In this document: one piece after another, positions 7,788-17,121 of the stretch | How positions within the stretch are numbered: position 1 is the stretch's first letter | How the letters are laid out: each line of letters starts with the position of its first letter | Source: Pseudomonas sp. Fl4BN1 | GTDB lineage: Bacteria; Pseudomonadota; Gammaproteobacteria; Pseudomonadales; Pseudomonadaceae | DNA: 64,000 bases | Assembly (NCBI RefSeq): GCF_009908285.1 | Contig: NZ_JAAARM010000035.1 | Location: 1-64,000, forward strand | Direction of reading: 5' to 3' | Program-made: the position numbers and the translations under genes | Notes under the pieces: model-generated | The model's database searches: none | Seen by the model: the letters and a program-made list of their open reading frames with translations, nothing else | Told to the model about the DNA's origin: nothing

Positions 7788-10451
7788 ATGCGCACCGACC
7801 AACCGAAGATGATCTACCTGAAGGACTATCAGGCCCCCGAGTACCTGATCGACGAGACCCACCTGACCTTCGAGTTGTTCGAGGACCACAGCCTGGTCCA
7901 TGCGCAGCTGGTGATGCGTCGCAACCCGGCCCGCGGCGCCGGCCTGCCGCCGCTGGTACTGGACGGCCAGCAGTTGGAACTGCTGTCGGTGGCCATGGGC
8001 GACCGCGAACTGACGGCGGCGGACTACCAGCTGGACGACAGCCACCTGACCCTGCACCCGAGCAGCGCCAGCTTCACCCTGGATACCAGCGTAAGGATCC
8101 ATCCGGAAAGCAACACCGCCCTGGAAGGCCTGTACAAGTCCAGCGGCATGTTCTGTACCCAGTGCGAGGCCGAAGGCTTTCGCAAGATCACCTATTACCT
8201 CGACCGTCCGGATGTGATGAGCACCTTCACCACCACCGTGGTGGCCGAGCAGCACAGCTACCCGGTGCTGTTGTCCAACGGCAACCCGATCGCCAGCGGC
8301 CCTGGCGAAGACGGCCGGCACTGGGCGACCTGGGAAGACCCGTTCATGAAGCCGGCGTACCTGTTCGCCTTGGTGGCGGGTGACCTGTGGTGTGTCGAAG
8401 ACACATTCACCACCATGAGCGGCCGCGATGTAGCGCTGCGCATCTACGTCGAGCCGGAAAACATCGACAAGTGCCAGCACGCCATGAACAGCCTGAAGAA
8501 GTCCATGCGCTGGGACGAAGAGACCTATGGCCGGGAATACGATCTGGACATCTTCATGATCGTTGCGGTCAACGACTTCAACATGGGCGCCATGGAAAAC
8601 AAGGGCCTGAACATCTTCAACTCCAGCGCCGTGCTGGCCCGTGCCGAAACCGCCACCGACGCCGCGCACCAGCGGGTCGAGGCCATCGTCGCCCACGAGT
8701 ACTTCCACAACTGGTCGGGCAACCGCGTGACCTGCCGCGACTGGTTCCAACTGTCGTTGAAGGAAGGCTTCACGGTGTTCCGTGATGCCGGTTTCTCCGC
8801 GGACATGAACTCGGCCACGGTCAAGCGCATCCAGGATGTGGCCTACCTGCGCACCCACCAGTTCGCCGAAGACGGCGGCCCCATGGCCCATGCCGTGCGC
8901 CCGGAAAGCTTTATCGAGATTTCCAACTTCTACACCCTGACCGTGTACGAGAAGGGGTCGGAAGTGGTCGGCATGATCCACACCTTGCTCGGCGCTGAAG
9001 GCTTCCGTAAGGGCAGCGACCTGTACTTCGAACGCCACGACGGCCAGGCCGTGACCTGCGATGACTTCATCAAGGCCATGGAAGACGCCAATGGCGTCGA
9101 TCTGACCCAGTTCAAGCGCTGGTACAGCCAGGCCGGCACGCCACGGCTGGCGGTGAGCGAGTCCTACGACGCGGCAGCCAAGACCTACAGCCTGACCTTC
9201 CGCCAGAGCTGCCCGCAAACCCCGGACAAGGTGGAAAAACAGCCGTTCGTGATCCCGGTGGCCCTGGGCCTGCTCGATAGCAGCGGTGCCGACATGGCCT
9301 TGCGCCTGGCCGGTGAAGCCGCTGCCCAGGGCACGTCCCGGGTGTTGTCGGTGACCGAGGCCGAGCAGACCTTCACCTTCGTCGACATCGCCGAACAGCC
9401 GCTGCCGTCGCTGCTGCGGGGCTTCTCGGCCCCGGTGAAGCTGAGCTTCCCCTACAGCCGTGACCAGTTGATGTTCCTCATGCAGCACGACAGCGACGGT
9501 TTCAACCGTTGGGACGCCGGCCAGCAATTGTCGGTGCAGGTGTTGCAGGAACTGATCGCCCAGCAGCAGAAGGGCGAGGCCCTGGCGATGGACCCGCGCC
9601 TGGTCACGGCGCTGCGCAGCGTATTGACCGACGACCGCCTGGATCAGGCCATGGTCGCGGAAATGCTCTCGCTGCCGGGCGAGGCCTACCTCACCGAAAT
9701 CAGCGAAGTGGCCGATGTCGAAGCCATCCATGCCGCCCGCGAATTTGCCCGCCGGCAGTTGGCCGACGAGTTGTTCGAACCTTTGTGGCAGCGTTATCAG
9801 GCCAACCGCGAAGTGTCCAAGCGCACGCCTTATGTGGCCGAGGCTGAACATTTCGCCCGGCGTGCCTTGCAGAACATTGCCCTGTCGTACGTGATGGTCA
9901 GCAGCAAGCCGGAGTTCCTGGTGCCGGCGGCAGCCAAGGAGCAGTTCGAGCACGCCGATAACATGACCGAGCGCCTGACCGCGCTGGCGGTGCTGGTCAA
10001 TTCCCCTTACGAGGAAGAAAAGGCCTGGGCCCTGGAACTGTTCGCCGAGAACTTCAAGGACAACCCGCTGGTCATGGACCAATGGTTCAGCGTCCAGGCC
10101 GGCAGCCCGTTGCCGGGTGGCCTGGCGCGGGTCAAGGCGTTGATGCAGCACCCGACGTTCAACATCAAGAACCCGAACAAGGTGCGGGCGCTGATCGGTG
10201 CTTTCGCCGGGCAGAACCTGATCAACTTCCATGCGGCGGATGGTTCCGGCTACCGCTTCCTGGCCGACCTGGTGATCGAACTCAACGGCTTCAACCCGCA
10301 GATTGCTTCGCGGCAACTGGCGCCATTGACCCGCTGGCGCAAATACGACAGCGCCCGCCAGGCGTTGATGAAAGGCGAGCTGGAGCGCATCCGCGCATCT
10401 GGCGAGCTGTCCAGCGACGTCTTCGAAGTGGTCAGCAAAAGCCTCGCCTGA
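7788..10451 (+). CDS. pepN: Aminopeptidase N (M1 family)
   Basis: Zinc metallopeptidase removing N-terminal residues from peptides in the cytoplasm. The 887-residue length is right for the bacterial PepN group. The exopeptidase motif GAMEN is at residues 267-271 and the zinc motif HEYFHNW at 303-309, with the third ligand glutamate in the following LKEGFT segment. The C-terminal half is the helical ARM-like domain of PepN. The start has GAAGGAATT upstream. It lies 12 nt after DUF2797 and ends against a REP array shared with a convergent gene. Confidence 0.97.
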   Translation: MRTDQPKMIYLKDYQAPEYLIDETHLTFELFEDHSLVHAQLVMRRNPARGAGLPPLVLDGQQLELLSVAMGDRELTAADYQLDDSHLTLHPSSASFTLDTSVRIHPESNTALEGLYKSSGMFCTQCEAEGFRKITYYLDRPDVMSTFTTTVVAEQHSYPVLLSNGNPIASGPGEDGRHWATWEDPFMKPAYLFALVAGDLWCVEDTFTTMSGRDVALRIYVEPENIDKCQHAMNSLKKSMRWDEETYGREYDLDIFMIVAVNDFNMGAMENKGLNIFNSSAVLARAETATDAAHQRVEAIVAHEYFHNWSGNRVTCRDWFQLSLKEGFTVFRDAGFSADMNSATVKRIQDVAYLRTHQFAEDGGPMAHAVRPESFIEISNFYTLTVYEKGSEVVGMIHTLLGAEGFRKGSDLYFERHDGQAVTCDDFIKAMEDANGVDLTQFKRWYSQAGTPRLAVSESYDAAAKTYSLTFRQSCPQTPDKVEKQPFVIPVALGLLDSSGADMALRLAGEAAAQGTSRVLSVTEAEQTFTFVDIAEQPLPSLLRGFSAPVKLSFPYSRDQLMFLMQHDSDGFNRWDAGQQLSVQVLQELIAQQQKGEALAMDPRLVTALRSVLTDDRLDQAMVAEMLSLPGEAYLTEISEVADVEAIHAAREFARRQLADELFEPLWQRYQANREVSKRTPYVAEAEHFARRALQNIALSYVMVSSKPEFLVPAAAKEQFEHADNMTERLTALAVLVNSPYEEEKAWALELFAENFKDNPLVMDQWFSVQAGSPLPGGLARVKALMQHPTFNIKNPNKVRALIGAFAGQNLINFHAADGSGYRFLADLVIELNGFNPQIASRQLAPLTRWRKYDSARQALMKGELERIRASGELSSDVFEVVSKSLA

Positions 10452-10463
10452 GGCAGCACCGCC

Positions 10464-11002
10464 TTCGCTGGCAAGCCAGCTCCTACGGCCACGACAACGT
10501 TCGCACTGTAGGAGCCGGCTTGCCGGCGAACAGGCCCTCGAACCTTGCACCGCCCCAGCCATCGCCTTCGCTGGCAAGCCAGCTCCTACGGCCACGGCAA
10601 CGTTCGCACTGTAGGAGCCGGCTTGCCGGCGAACAGGCCCTCGAACCTTGCACCGCCCCAGGCATCGCCTTCGCTGGCAAGCCAGCTCCTACGGCCGCGC
10701 AAGGTTCGCCATTGTAGGAGCCGGCTTGCCGGCGAATAGGCCCTTGAGCCATGCACCGCCCCAGGCATCGCCTTCGCTGGCAAGCCAGCTCCTACGGCCG
10801 CGGCAAGGTTCGCACTGTAGGAGCCGGCTTGCCGGCGAACAGGCCCTTGAGCCATGCACCGCCCTAGCCATCGCTTTCGCTGGCAAGCCAGCTCCTACGG
10901 CCGCGGTAAGGTTCGCCATTGTAGGAGCCGGCTTGCCGGCGAACAGGCCCTCGAGCCATGCACCGCCCCAGCCATCGCCTTCGCCGGCAAGCCCGCGCTA
11001 CG
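10464..11002. repeat. REP array A: five to six inverted REP pairs
   Basis: Eleven REP copies in alternating orientation fill the gap between pepN and the convergent SulP gene. One form reads GGAGCCGGCTTGCCGGCG, the other, inverted, CGCTGGCAAGCCAGCTCC. The period is about 103 bp, and the spacers repeat with few changes (CATCGCC..., GCCACGGCAACGTTCGCA), which indicates tandem amplification of one pair. The last, degenerate copy (about 10979-11002) touches the stop codon of the SulP gene. No gene lies here. Confidence 0.92.
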
Positions 11003-12662
11003 CGAGCGGTGCTGCCGTGGGGGCAGGGGGGATCTCGCTTTGTAGCGCTTCAGTCAGGCCAGGGTGATAGTTCTGCGCACCAATGGCGTGCAGGATGCCA
11101 ACCCGTTCCAGCTTGGCATGCACCCTGAGGTTGGCCTCGCAGAGCTTCACCACAATCGCGCGCTTGTGCAGTTGGCCGATCACTTCTTCCAGAGTCTGCA
11201 GCCCGGTGATGTCCATGAACGGCACGTGCTGCAGGCGGATGATCAGCACTCGGGGATCACTGTGGGTCTGGGCCAGGGCACGCTCGAAGGTTTCCGCAGC
11301 GCCAAAGAACAGCGGCCCTTCAATGGTGTAGACCAGCACGCCTGGCGGCAGATGCCCTCGACCCTTGCCGTGCAACTCGTTGGCCAGGTCCGCTTCCACC
11401 ACCTGCTGCACCTCCACCGAGGAGGCCATGCGCCGTAGGAAATGCAGCATCGCCAGGACCACCCCTATGTTCACCGCGATCACCAGGTCGCTGAACACCG
11501 TCAGGACAAAGGTGCACAGCAGGATCGCCACATCGGCCCGGGGTGCCCGTTGCACCATGCGCTTGAAATGGTGCAGTTCGCTCATGTTGTAGGCCACTAC
11601 GAACAGGATCGCCGCCAGCGTGCAGAGCGGGATATTGGCCGCCAACGGTGCAAAGAACAGGATGATCAGCACCAGCACCGCCGCGTGGGTAATGCCGGCC
11701 AGTGGGCTGTTGCCGCCGTTGCGGATATTGGTGGCGGTGCGGGCAATCGCGCCGGTGGCCGCGAAGCCGCCGAACAGTGGCGCGGCCAGGTTGGCGATGC
11801 CCTGGCCGATCAGCTCCTGGTTGGAGTCGTGGCGGGTGCCGGCCATGCCGTCGGCCACCACCGCGGATAACAGCGATTCGATGGCGCCGAGCATGGCGAT
11901 GGCAAAGGCCGGGCCGATCAGGTCCAGCACCCGGGGCAGGCTGATCGTTGGCAATTGCAGCTGAGGCAGGCCCTGGGGGATGCCGCCGAAGGCGCTGCCG
12001 ATGGTGGCTACGCCCTGGAACTGGAATAGCGACTGTAGAGCGGTGGCCAGGATCATCGCCACCAGCGGTGCCGGTAGGCGCTTGAGGTGTGGAATCTTCG
12101 GCACGCACAGCAATAGCGCCAGGCTGAGCCCGGCCAACGCAGTAGTGGCCAGGTGCAGGTTGGGCAGCGCCTGCAACAGGTGCCAGAGTTTCTGGTGAAA
12201 GTATTCGCCCTGGGCGGCGGGCAGGCCGAAGAAATCTTTCCACTGGCTGACCCAGATGATCACCCCGATGCCGGCGGTGAAGCCGAGAATCACCGGGTCC
12301 GGAATGAACTTGATCAGGGCCCCCAGGCGACTGATGCCCAGCAGGAACAGGATGATCCCGGCCATCATTGTCGCCAGTTGCAGGCCGTCGACCCCGTATT
12401 TGGCGGTAATCCCGGCGAGAATCACGATAAAGGCCCCGGTGGGCCCGGCGATCTGCAAGCGGCTGCCGCCGAACAGTGACACCAGCAGGCCGCCGACGAT
12501 GGCGGTGTAGATCCCCTGTTCGGGCTTGACCCCGGAAGCGATGGCAAAAGCCATGGCCAGGGGCAGCGCCACCACGCCGACAATCACTCCGGCCACCAGG
12601 TTGCGTGCCCAGTGCCGAGGTTTCAGCAACCCGGCCTTCCACGCCTCGCGTATGGCGATCAT
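10998..12662 (-). CDS. SulP family anion transporter with STAS domain
   Basis: Inner-membrane secondary transporter of sulfate, bicarbonate or dicarboxylate type. The 554 residues carry ten or more hydrophobic segments from about 22 to 410, with the SulP signatures GVVALPLAMAFAIASG near the N-terminus and the AIESLLSAVVADGM and GFAATGAIARTATN segments. A C-terminal STAS domain (about 440-540) contains the FMDITGLQTLEEV motif. The substrate cannot be decided from sequence. The stop lies inside the edge of REP array A. Confidence 0.92.
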   Translation of the reverse strand: MIAIREAWKAGLLKPRHWARNLVAGVIVGVVALPLAMAFAIASGVKPEQGIYTAIVGGLLVSLFGGSRLQIAGPTGAFIVILAGITAKYGVDGLQLATMMAGIILFLLGISRLGALIKFIPDPVILGFTAGIGVIIWVSQWKDFFGLPAAQGEYFHQKLWHLLQALPNLHLATTALAGLSLALLLCVPKIPHLKRLPAPLVAMILATALQSLFQFQGVATIGSAFGGIPQGLPQLQLPTISLPRVLDLIGPAFAIAMLGAIESLLSAVVADGMAGTRHDSNQELIGQGIANLAAPLFGGFAATGAIARTATNIRNGGNSPLAGITHAAVLVLIILFFAPLAANIPLCTLAAILFVVAYNMSELHHFKRMVQRAPRADVAILLCTFVLTVFSDLVIAVNIGVVLAMLHFLRRMASSVEVQQVVEADLANELHGKGRGHLPPGVLVYTIEGPLFFGAAETFERALAQTHSDPRVLIIRLQHVPFMDITGLQTLEEVIGQLHKRAIVVKLCEANLRVHAKLERVGILHAIGAQNYHPGLTEALQSEIPPAPTAAPLA

Positions 12663-13095
12663 CGCTCACTCCTGAAGGTCAACGGGGCTGGCAATCCATG
12701 CCGCTCATCATAGCCAACAGTAGGGCGCGGGGACCCCTGCTGTGGATCAGCCTTTGCGCGTTTTCCGCGGCAAGGGGCGGCAAACAGGTCCAGCTTCAGC
12801 CGAGTCGGTGGTTTTTTTGTGGCGGTCCCTGCGGCTTGTCACGGGCAGTGTCGCGATATTGATCACCCCAGCGAATGCCCGAGCATTCAGGGACTTGGAC
12901 AGGAACAGTGATTAACAAAAGATAACGTGGCGTTGATTGTCAGACCTTTCCAAAGCCCGATAGGATAGCCCGCAGCCGAAGGGGCTCTAGATTGCAGGTT
13001 TCAGGACGATCATCGAATCGATCCGGCCTTTACAGACCCTGGAAGGCGCCCTGAAAGGTTGAATGACCTGACAATAATAAATGGGGGAATGGTCT
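12663..13095. other. Intergenic region, divergent promoters expected
   Basis: This 433-bp gap separates the SulP gene from the YCF48-like gene. I see no coding frame with a credible start and no strong hairpin. It must hold promoters for both directions; I could not pick boxes with confidence. An imperfect AGGTTGAATGACCT inverted repeat lies about 40 bp before the rightward gene. Confidence 0.5.
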
Positions 13096-14145
13096 ATGAG
13101 TGAGCCTGTCATGGGTGTGGTTGTTGGCCGCCCGCCGGCGCTGCGCACGTTCGCACTGCTGGCTACAGCGCTCTCGCTGTTGGCTGTCGTGACGCTGTCG
13201 ACACCGGTCCTGGCCGCAGCCAATGCGGCGCAAACGGTCTATTCCATCGAATCGGCCAAGGCCGCGAAAAGCCTGATGCTCGATGTTGTCCACGCCGGCA
13301 AGCGCCTGGTAGCGGTGGGTGATCGCGGGCACATTCTCTACTCCGACGACCAGGGCGTGACCTGGACCCAGGCCAAGGTGCCGACCCGGCAATTGCTCAC
13401 GGCGGTGTACTTCGTCGATGACCAGCACGGCTGGGCGGTGGGTCACGATGCCCAGGTCCTGGCCAGCAGTGACGGCGGCGCTACCTGGAGCCAGCAATAC
13501 CAGGACCTCAAGCGCGAAGCGCCGTTGCTCGATGTCTGGTTCAAGGACACTCAGGCCGGCTACGCCATTGGCGCTTATGGCGCACTGCTGGAAACCACGG
13601 ATGGCGGCCAGCACTGGGAGGACGTCAGCGACCGCCTGGACAACCAGGACCAGTTCCACCTCAACGCCATTGCCGAGGTCAAGGACTCCGGGCTGTTCAT
13701 TGTCGGTGAGCAGGGCAGCATGTTCCGCTCCGCCGACGGCGGGCAGACCTGGGAACGCCTCGAAGGCCCCTATGAAGGCTCGCTGTTCGGCGTGATCGCC
13801 ACCGGCCAGCCGGCGACCCTGCTGGTCTATGGCCTGCGCGGCAACCTCTATCGCTCCACGGACTTTGGTGGCACCTGGGAACAGGTGGAGCTCAACGCGG
13901 CCCGTGGCGCCCTGGAGTTCGGCCTGTCCGGCGCCACGCTGCTCGACGACGGCTCGCTGGTGATCGTCGGCAATGGTGGCAGCGTGATTCGCAGCACCGA
14001 CCATGGGCAGACCTTCAGCGTGTTCAATCGTCCCGACCGCATTTCACTCTCGGCGGTAACCGCTGATGGCGACGGCAAGCTGGTGCTGGCCGGGCAGGGC
14101 GGGGTACGGGTCTCTGCAGCAACGGGCGCTGAACTTGGCCAATAG
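13096..14145 (+). CDS. Exported YCF48-type beta-propeller protein
   Basis: A 349-residue protein with a hydrophobic N-terminal export segment ending in a VLAAANA cleavage-like site, then six Asp-box/BNR-like turns (SDDQGVTW, SSDGGATW, TTDGGQHW, SADGGQTW, STDFGGTW, STDHGQTF) that define a beta-propeller of the YCF48/Hcf136 type. It should act in the periplasm. ATG 13096 has GGGGGA seven bases upstream; an ATG at 13081 overlaps that site. An RND exporter follows 32 nt later, so the two form a pair; in other pseudomonads such pairs travel with DUF1302 and DUF1329 genes (from memory), which are absent here. Confidence 0.88.
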   Translation: MSEPVMGVVVGRPPALRTFALLATALSLLAVVTLSTPVLAAANAAQTVYSIESAKAAKSLMLDVVHAGKRLVAVGDRGHILYSDDQGVTWTQAKVPTRQLLTAVYFVDDQHGWAVGHDAQVLASSDGGATWSQQYQDLKREAPLLDVWFKDTQAGYAIGAYGALLETTDGGQHWEDVSDRLDNQDQFHLNAIAEVKDSGLFIVGEQGSMFRSADGGQTWERLEGPYEGSLFGVIATGQPATLLVYGLRGNLYRSTDFGGTWEQVELNAARGALEFGLSGATLLDDGSLVIVGNGGSVIRSTDHGQTFSVFNRPDRISLSAVTADGDGKLVLAGQGGVRVSAATGAELGQ

Positions 14146-14177
14146 GCCGGGCACATAATAAGAAGGTGGGGAATTCC

Positions 14178-16553
14178 ATGAGCAGTCATCACCAGGACAA
14201 GGCGAACTTTCTTGAGCGCCTGATTTTCAACAACCGCCCGGCAGTGATTTTCATCTGCCTGCTGGTCAGCACGTTCCTGTTCTGGCAAGCGACCCTGATC
14301 CGGCCATCCACCAGCTTCGAAAAGATGATTCCGCTCAAGCACCCGTTCATCGAGCGGATGATGGAGCACCGTAACGACCTGGCCAACCTGGGCAACACCG
14401 TGCGCATTTCGGTGGAAGCCAAGGATGGCGAGATCTTCACCAAGGACTACATGGAGACCTTGCGGCAGATCCACGACGAGGTGTTCTACATCTCCGGTGT
14501 CGATCGCTCCGGGCTCAAGTCCCTGTGGAGCCCGAGCGTGCGCTGGACCGAAGTCACCGAGGAAGGTTTTGCCGGCGGCGAAGTGATCCCGCAGAGCTAC
14601 AACGGTTCGGCCGACAGCCTCGAGCAACTGCGCAACAACGTGCTCAAGTCCGGCCAGGTCGGGCGCCTGGTGGCCAACGATTTCAAATCCAGCATCGTCG
14701 ATATCCCGCTGCTGGAGTCCTACCCGGACCCGCAGGACCAGGGCAAGTTGCTGGCCCTGGATTACCAGAAATTCTCCCACGAGCTGGAAGAAAAGATCCG
14801 CGACAAGTTCGAGGCGCAGAACCCCAATGTGAAGATCCACATCGTCGGTTTCGCCAAGAAGGTCGGCGACCTGATCGATGGCCTGATCATGGTGGTGATG
14901 TTCTTCGGGGTGGCCTTCATCATCACCCTGGTGCTGCTGTACTGGTTCACCTGGTGCATCCGCAGCACCATCGCCGTGTTGATCACTACCCTGGTAGCGG
15001 TGGTCTGGCAACTGGGGCTGATGCACGCCTTCGGCTTCGGCCTGGACCCATACTCGATGCTGGTGCCGTTCCTGATCTTCGCCATCGGCATTTCCCACGG
15101 GGTGCAGAAGATCAACGGCATTGCCTTGCAGTCCAGTGATGCCGACAACGCCCTGACCGCGGCGCGGCGCACCTTCCGCCAGCTGTTCCTGCCGGGGATG
15201 ATTGCGATCCTCGCCGACGCCGTGGGTTTCATCACCTTGCTGATCATCGATATCGGGGTGATTCGCGAGTTGGCCATCGGCGCCTCCATCGGTGTGGCGG
15301 TGATCGTGTTCACCAACCTGATCCTGCTGCCAGTGGCGATTTCCTATGTCGGCATCAGCAAGCGCGCCATCGAGCGCAGCAAGAAGGACGCCTCCCGCGA
15401 GCATCCGTTCTGGCGCCTGCTGTCGAACTTTGCCAGCCCGAAAGTCGCGCCAATTTCCGTCGCCCTGGCCCTGGTGGCCTTCGGCGGCGGCCTCTGGTAC
15501 AGCCAGAACCTGAAGATCGGCGACCTTGACCAGGGCGCGCCGGAGCTGCGTCCCGACTCGCGCTACAACAAGGACAACAACTTCATCATCAGCAACTACT
15601 CCACCAGTTCCGATGTGCTGGTGGTGATGGTCAAGACCGCGGCCGAAGGCTGCTCGCGCTACGCCGCCATGGCGCCCATCGACGAGCTGATGTGGAAGAT
15701 GCAGAACACCGAGGGCGTGCAGTCGGCGATCTCCCTGGTGACTGTGTCCAAGCAGATGATCAAGGGCATGAACGAGGGCAACCTGAAATGGGAAACCCTG
15801 TCGCGCAACCCCGACGTGCTCAACAACTCCATCGCCCGGGCCGATGGCCTGTACAACAACAACTGCTCCCTGGCGCCGGTGCTGGTGTTCCTCAATGACC
15901 ACAAGGCCGCGACCCTGGACCGTGCGGTGCATGCGGTGCAGGAGTTCGCCCAGGAACACAACCAGGATGGCCTGGAGTTCATCCTGGCCGCCGGTAACGC
16001 CGGGATCGAGGCCGCCACCAACGAAGTGATCAAGGAGTCCGAGCTGACCATCCTGATCCTGGTGTACATCTGTGTGGCGGGCATGTGCATGATCACCTTC
16101 CGCTCCTGGGCGGCGACCCTGTGTATCGTCCTGCCGCTGGTGCTGACCTCGGTGCTGGGCAACGCCCTGATGGCCTTCATGGGGATTGGGGTCAAGGTCG
16201 CGACCCTGCCGGTGGTGGCCTTGGGGGTGGGGATCGGTGTCGACTACGGCATCTATATCTACAGTCGCCTGGAAAGCTTCCTGCGGGCCGGGCTGCCGCT
16301 GCAAGAGGCCTACTACCAGACCCTGCGCTCCACCGGTAAAGCGGTGCTGTTCACCGGCCTGTGCCTGGCCATTGGCGTGTGCACCTGGATCTTCTCGGCG
16401 ATCAAGTTCCAGGCCGACATGGGGCTGATGCTGACCTTCATGCTGCTGTGGAACATGTTCGGCGCCCTGTGGCTGCTGCCGGCCCTGGCGCGATTCCTGA
16501 TCAAGCCCGAGAAGCTCGCCGGGCAGAAGGGCAACTCGCTGTTCGCCCACTGA
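14178..16553 (+). CDS. MMPL/RND superfamily exporter
   Basis: A 791-residue inner-membrane transporter of the HAE3/MMPL type: one helix at about 26-46, a large periplasmic domain, a block of five helices at about 237-390 that looks like a sterol-sensing-type domain, then the repeat of this layout (helix about 425, periplasmic loop, five helices about 620-775). GVGIGVDYGIYIYSR in the second half and the equivalent FAIGISHGVQKING in the first are the family helix-4 motifs. ATG 14178 is preceded by AAGGTGGGG. Probably exports a lipid or hydrophobic compound together with the upstream propeller protein. A strong terminator follows. Confidence 0.9.
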   Translation: MSSHHQDKANFLERLIFNNRPAVIFICLLVSTFLFWQATLIRPSTSFEKMIPLKHPFIERMMEHRNDLANLGNTVRISVEAKDGEIFTKDYMETLRQIHDEVFYISGVDRSGLKSLWSPSVRWTEVTEEGFAGGEVIPQSYNGSADSLEQLRNNVLKSGQVGRLVANDFKSSIVDIPLLESYPDPQDQGKLLALDYQKFSHELEEKIRDKFEAQNPNVKIHIVGFAKKVGDLIDGLIMVVMFFGVAFIITLVLLYWFTWCIRSTIAVLITTLVAVVWQLGLMHAFGFGLDPYSMLVPFLIFAIGISHGVQKINGIALQSSDADNALTAARRTFRQLFLPGMIAILADAVGFITLLIIDIGVIRELAIGASIGVAVIVFTNLILLPVAISYVGISKRAIERSKKDASREHPFWRLLSNFASPKVAPISVALALVAFGGGLWYSQNLKIGDLDQGAPELRPDSRYNKDNNFIISNYSTSSDVLVVMVKTAAEGCSRYAAMAPIDELMWKMQNTEGVQSAISLVTVSKQMIKGMNEGNLKWETLSRNPDVLNNSIARADGLYNNNCSLAPVLVFLNDHKAATLDRAVHAVQEFAQEHNQDGLEFILAAGNAGIEAATNEVIKESELTILILVYICVAGMCMITFRSWAATLCIVLPLVLTSVLGNALMAFMGIGVKVATLPVVALGVGIGVDYGIYIYSRLESFLRAGLPLQEAYYQTLRSTGKAVLFTGLCLAIGVCTWIFSAIKFQADMGLMLTFMLLWNMFGALWLLPALARFLIKPEKLAGQKGNSLFAH

Positions 16554-16573
16554 TCCCGCGCTGATCGATCACC

Positions 16574-16602
16574 CGCCGCAACCCAGGGTTGCGGCTTTTT
16601 TA
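16574..16602 (+). terminator. Rho-independent terminator after the RND exporter
   Basis: CCGCAACCC (16576-16584) and GGGTTGCGG (16586-16594) form a perfect stem followed by a run of six T. Confidence 0.9.
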
Positions 16603-16827
16603 TGCCTGGCGATTAACTCGGCAAGAGAGGCCGGCCTTGAGGTGCCGGTGGTGTCTGTCGCAGGTTGTGCCGACGGCACGATCTGCGGTTGCAATCGACC
16701 TTCGGCAGATACGCTCTTGACGCTTCAACGGCGGCACATCGCGCTTCAAGACTGCGGCGCAATGCTGGCCCAACCCGCTGGCGCCAATCAGCTATCATTG
16801 CGCCTTTCCAATTGATGATTGATCGCT

Positions 16828-17121
16828 ATGACCGCTGCTACCGACACCTTGCTCACCGCCCTTGAAGCCTGCGACATGCTGGAAATCGACGGCCTGCACG
16901 CCTTCGATTTCACCCTCGACGAGCAGCGCCTGCTGATCGAGTGCATGGATGGCCGCGCCGCCAAGCGCTGGAGCTTCACCCTGGCCCAACTGCAGGCCGC
17001 GACCTTCGACCCGCAGTTGCAGAGCTGGACCCTGGTGGCGGACTCGGGCGAGCACCGCCTGGTATGCATGAGCGCGTTCAGTGCCCGTGACGAAGAGGAG
17101 AGTGAGCATGAAGATGCGTAA
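16828..17121 (+). CDS. DUF5629 family protein
   Basis: A 97-residue acidic soluble protein (tail rich in E and D), recognised as the Pseudomonas DUF5629 type by its LLTALEACDMLEIDGLHAFDF opening region and WSFTLAQLQAA segment. Function unknown. ATG 16828 is chosen over TTG 16819; neither has a strong ribosome site. It overlaps the next gene by 14 nt in another frame, which suggests coupled expression. Confidence 0.75.
   Translation: MTAATDTLLTALEACDMLEIDGLHAFDFTLDEQRLLIECMDGRAAKRWSFTLAQLQAATFDPQLQSWTLVADSGEHRLVCMSAFSARDEEESEHEDA

Noticed and set aside
6870..10595. Open frame of 1241 codons on the minus strand opposite DUF2797 and pepN
   Set aside because: It is antisense to well-supported genes, rich in H, Q, R, G and V as expected from high-GC shadow frames, and has no recognisable domain.
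10483..11067. Several short open frames with repeated AGEQALEP or GAGLPAKA peptides
   Set aside because: They are translations of REP elements; the same happens in arrays B to F.
13848..16550. Open frame of 900 codons on the minus strand opposite the RND exporter
   Set aside because: Same reason: shadow of a high-GC gene, low-complexity composition, no domain.
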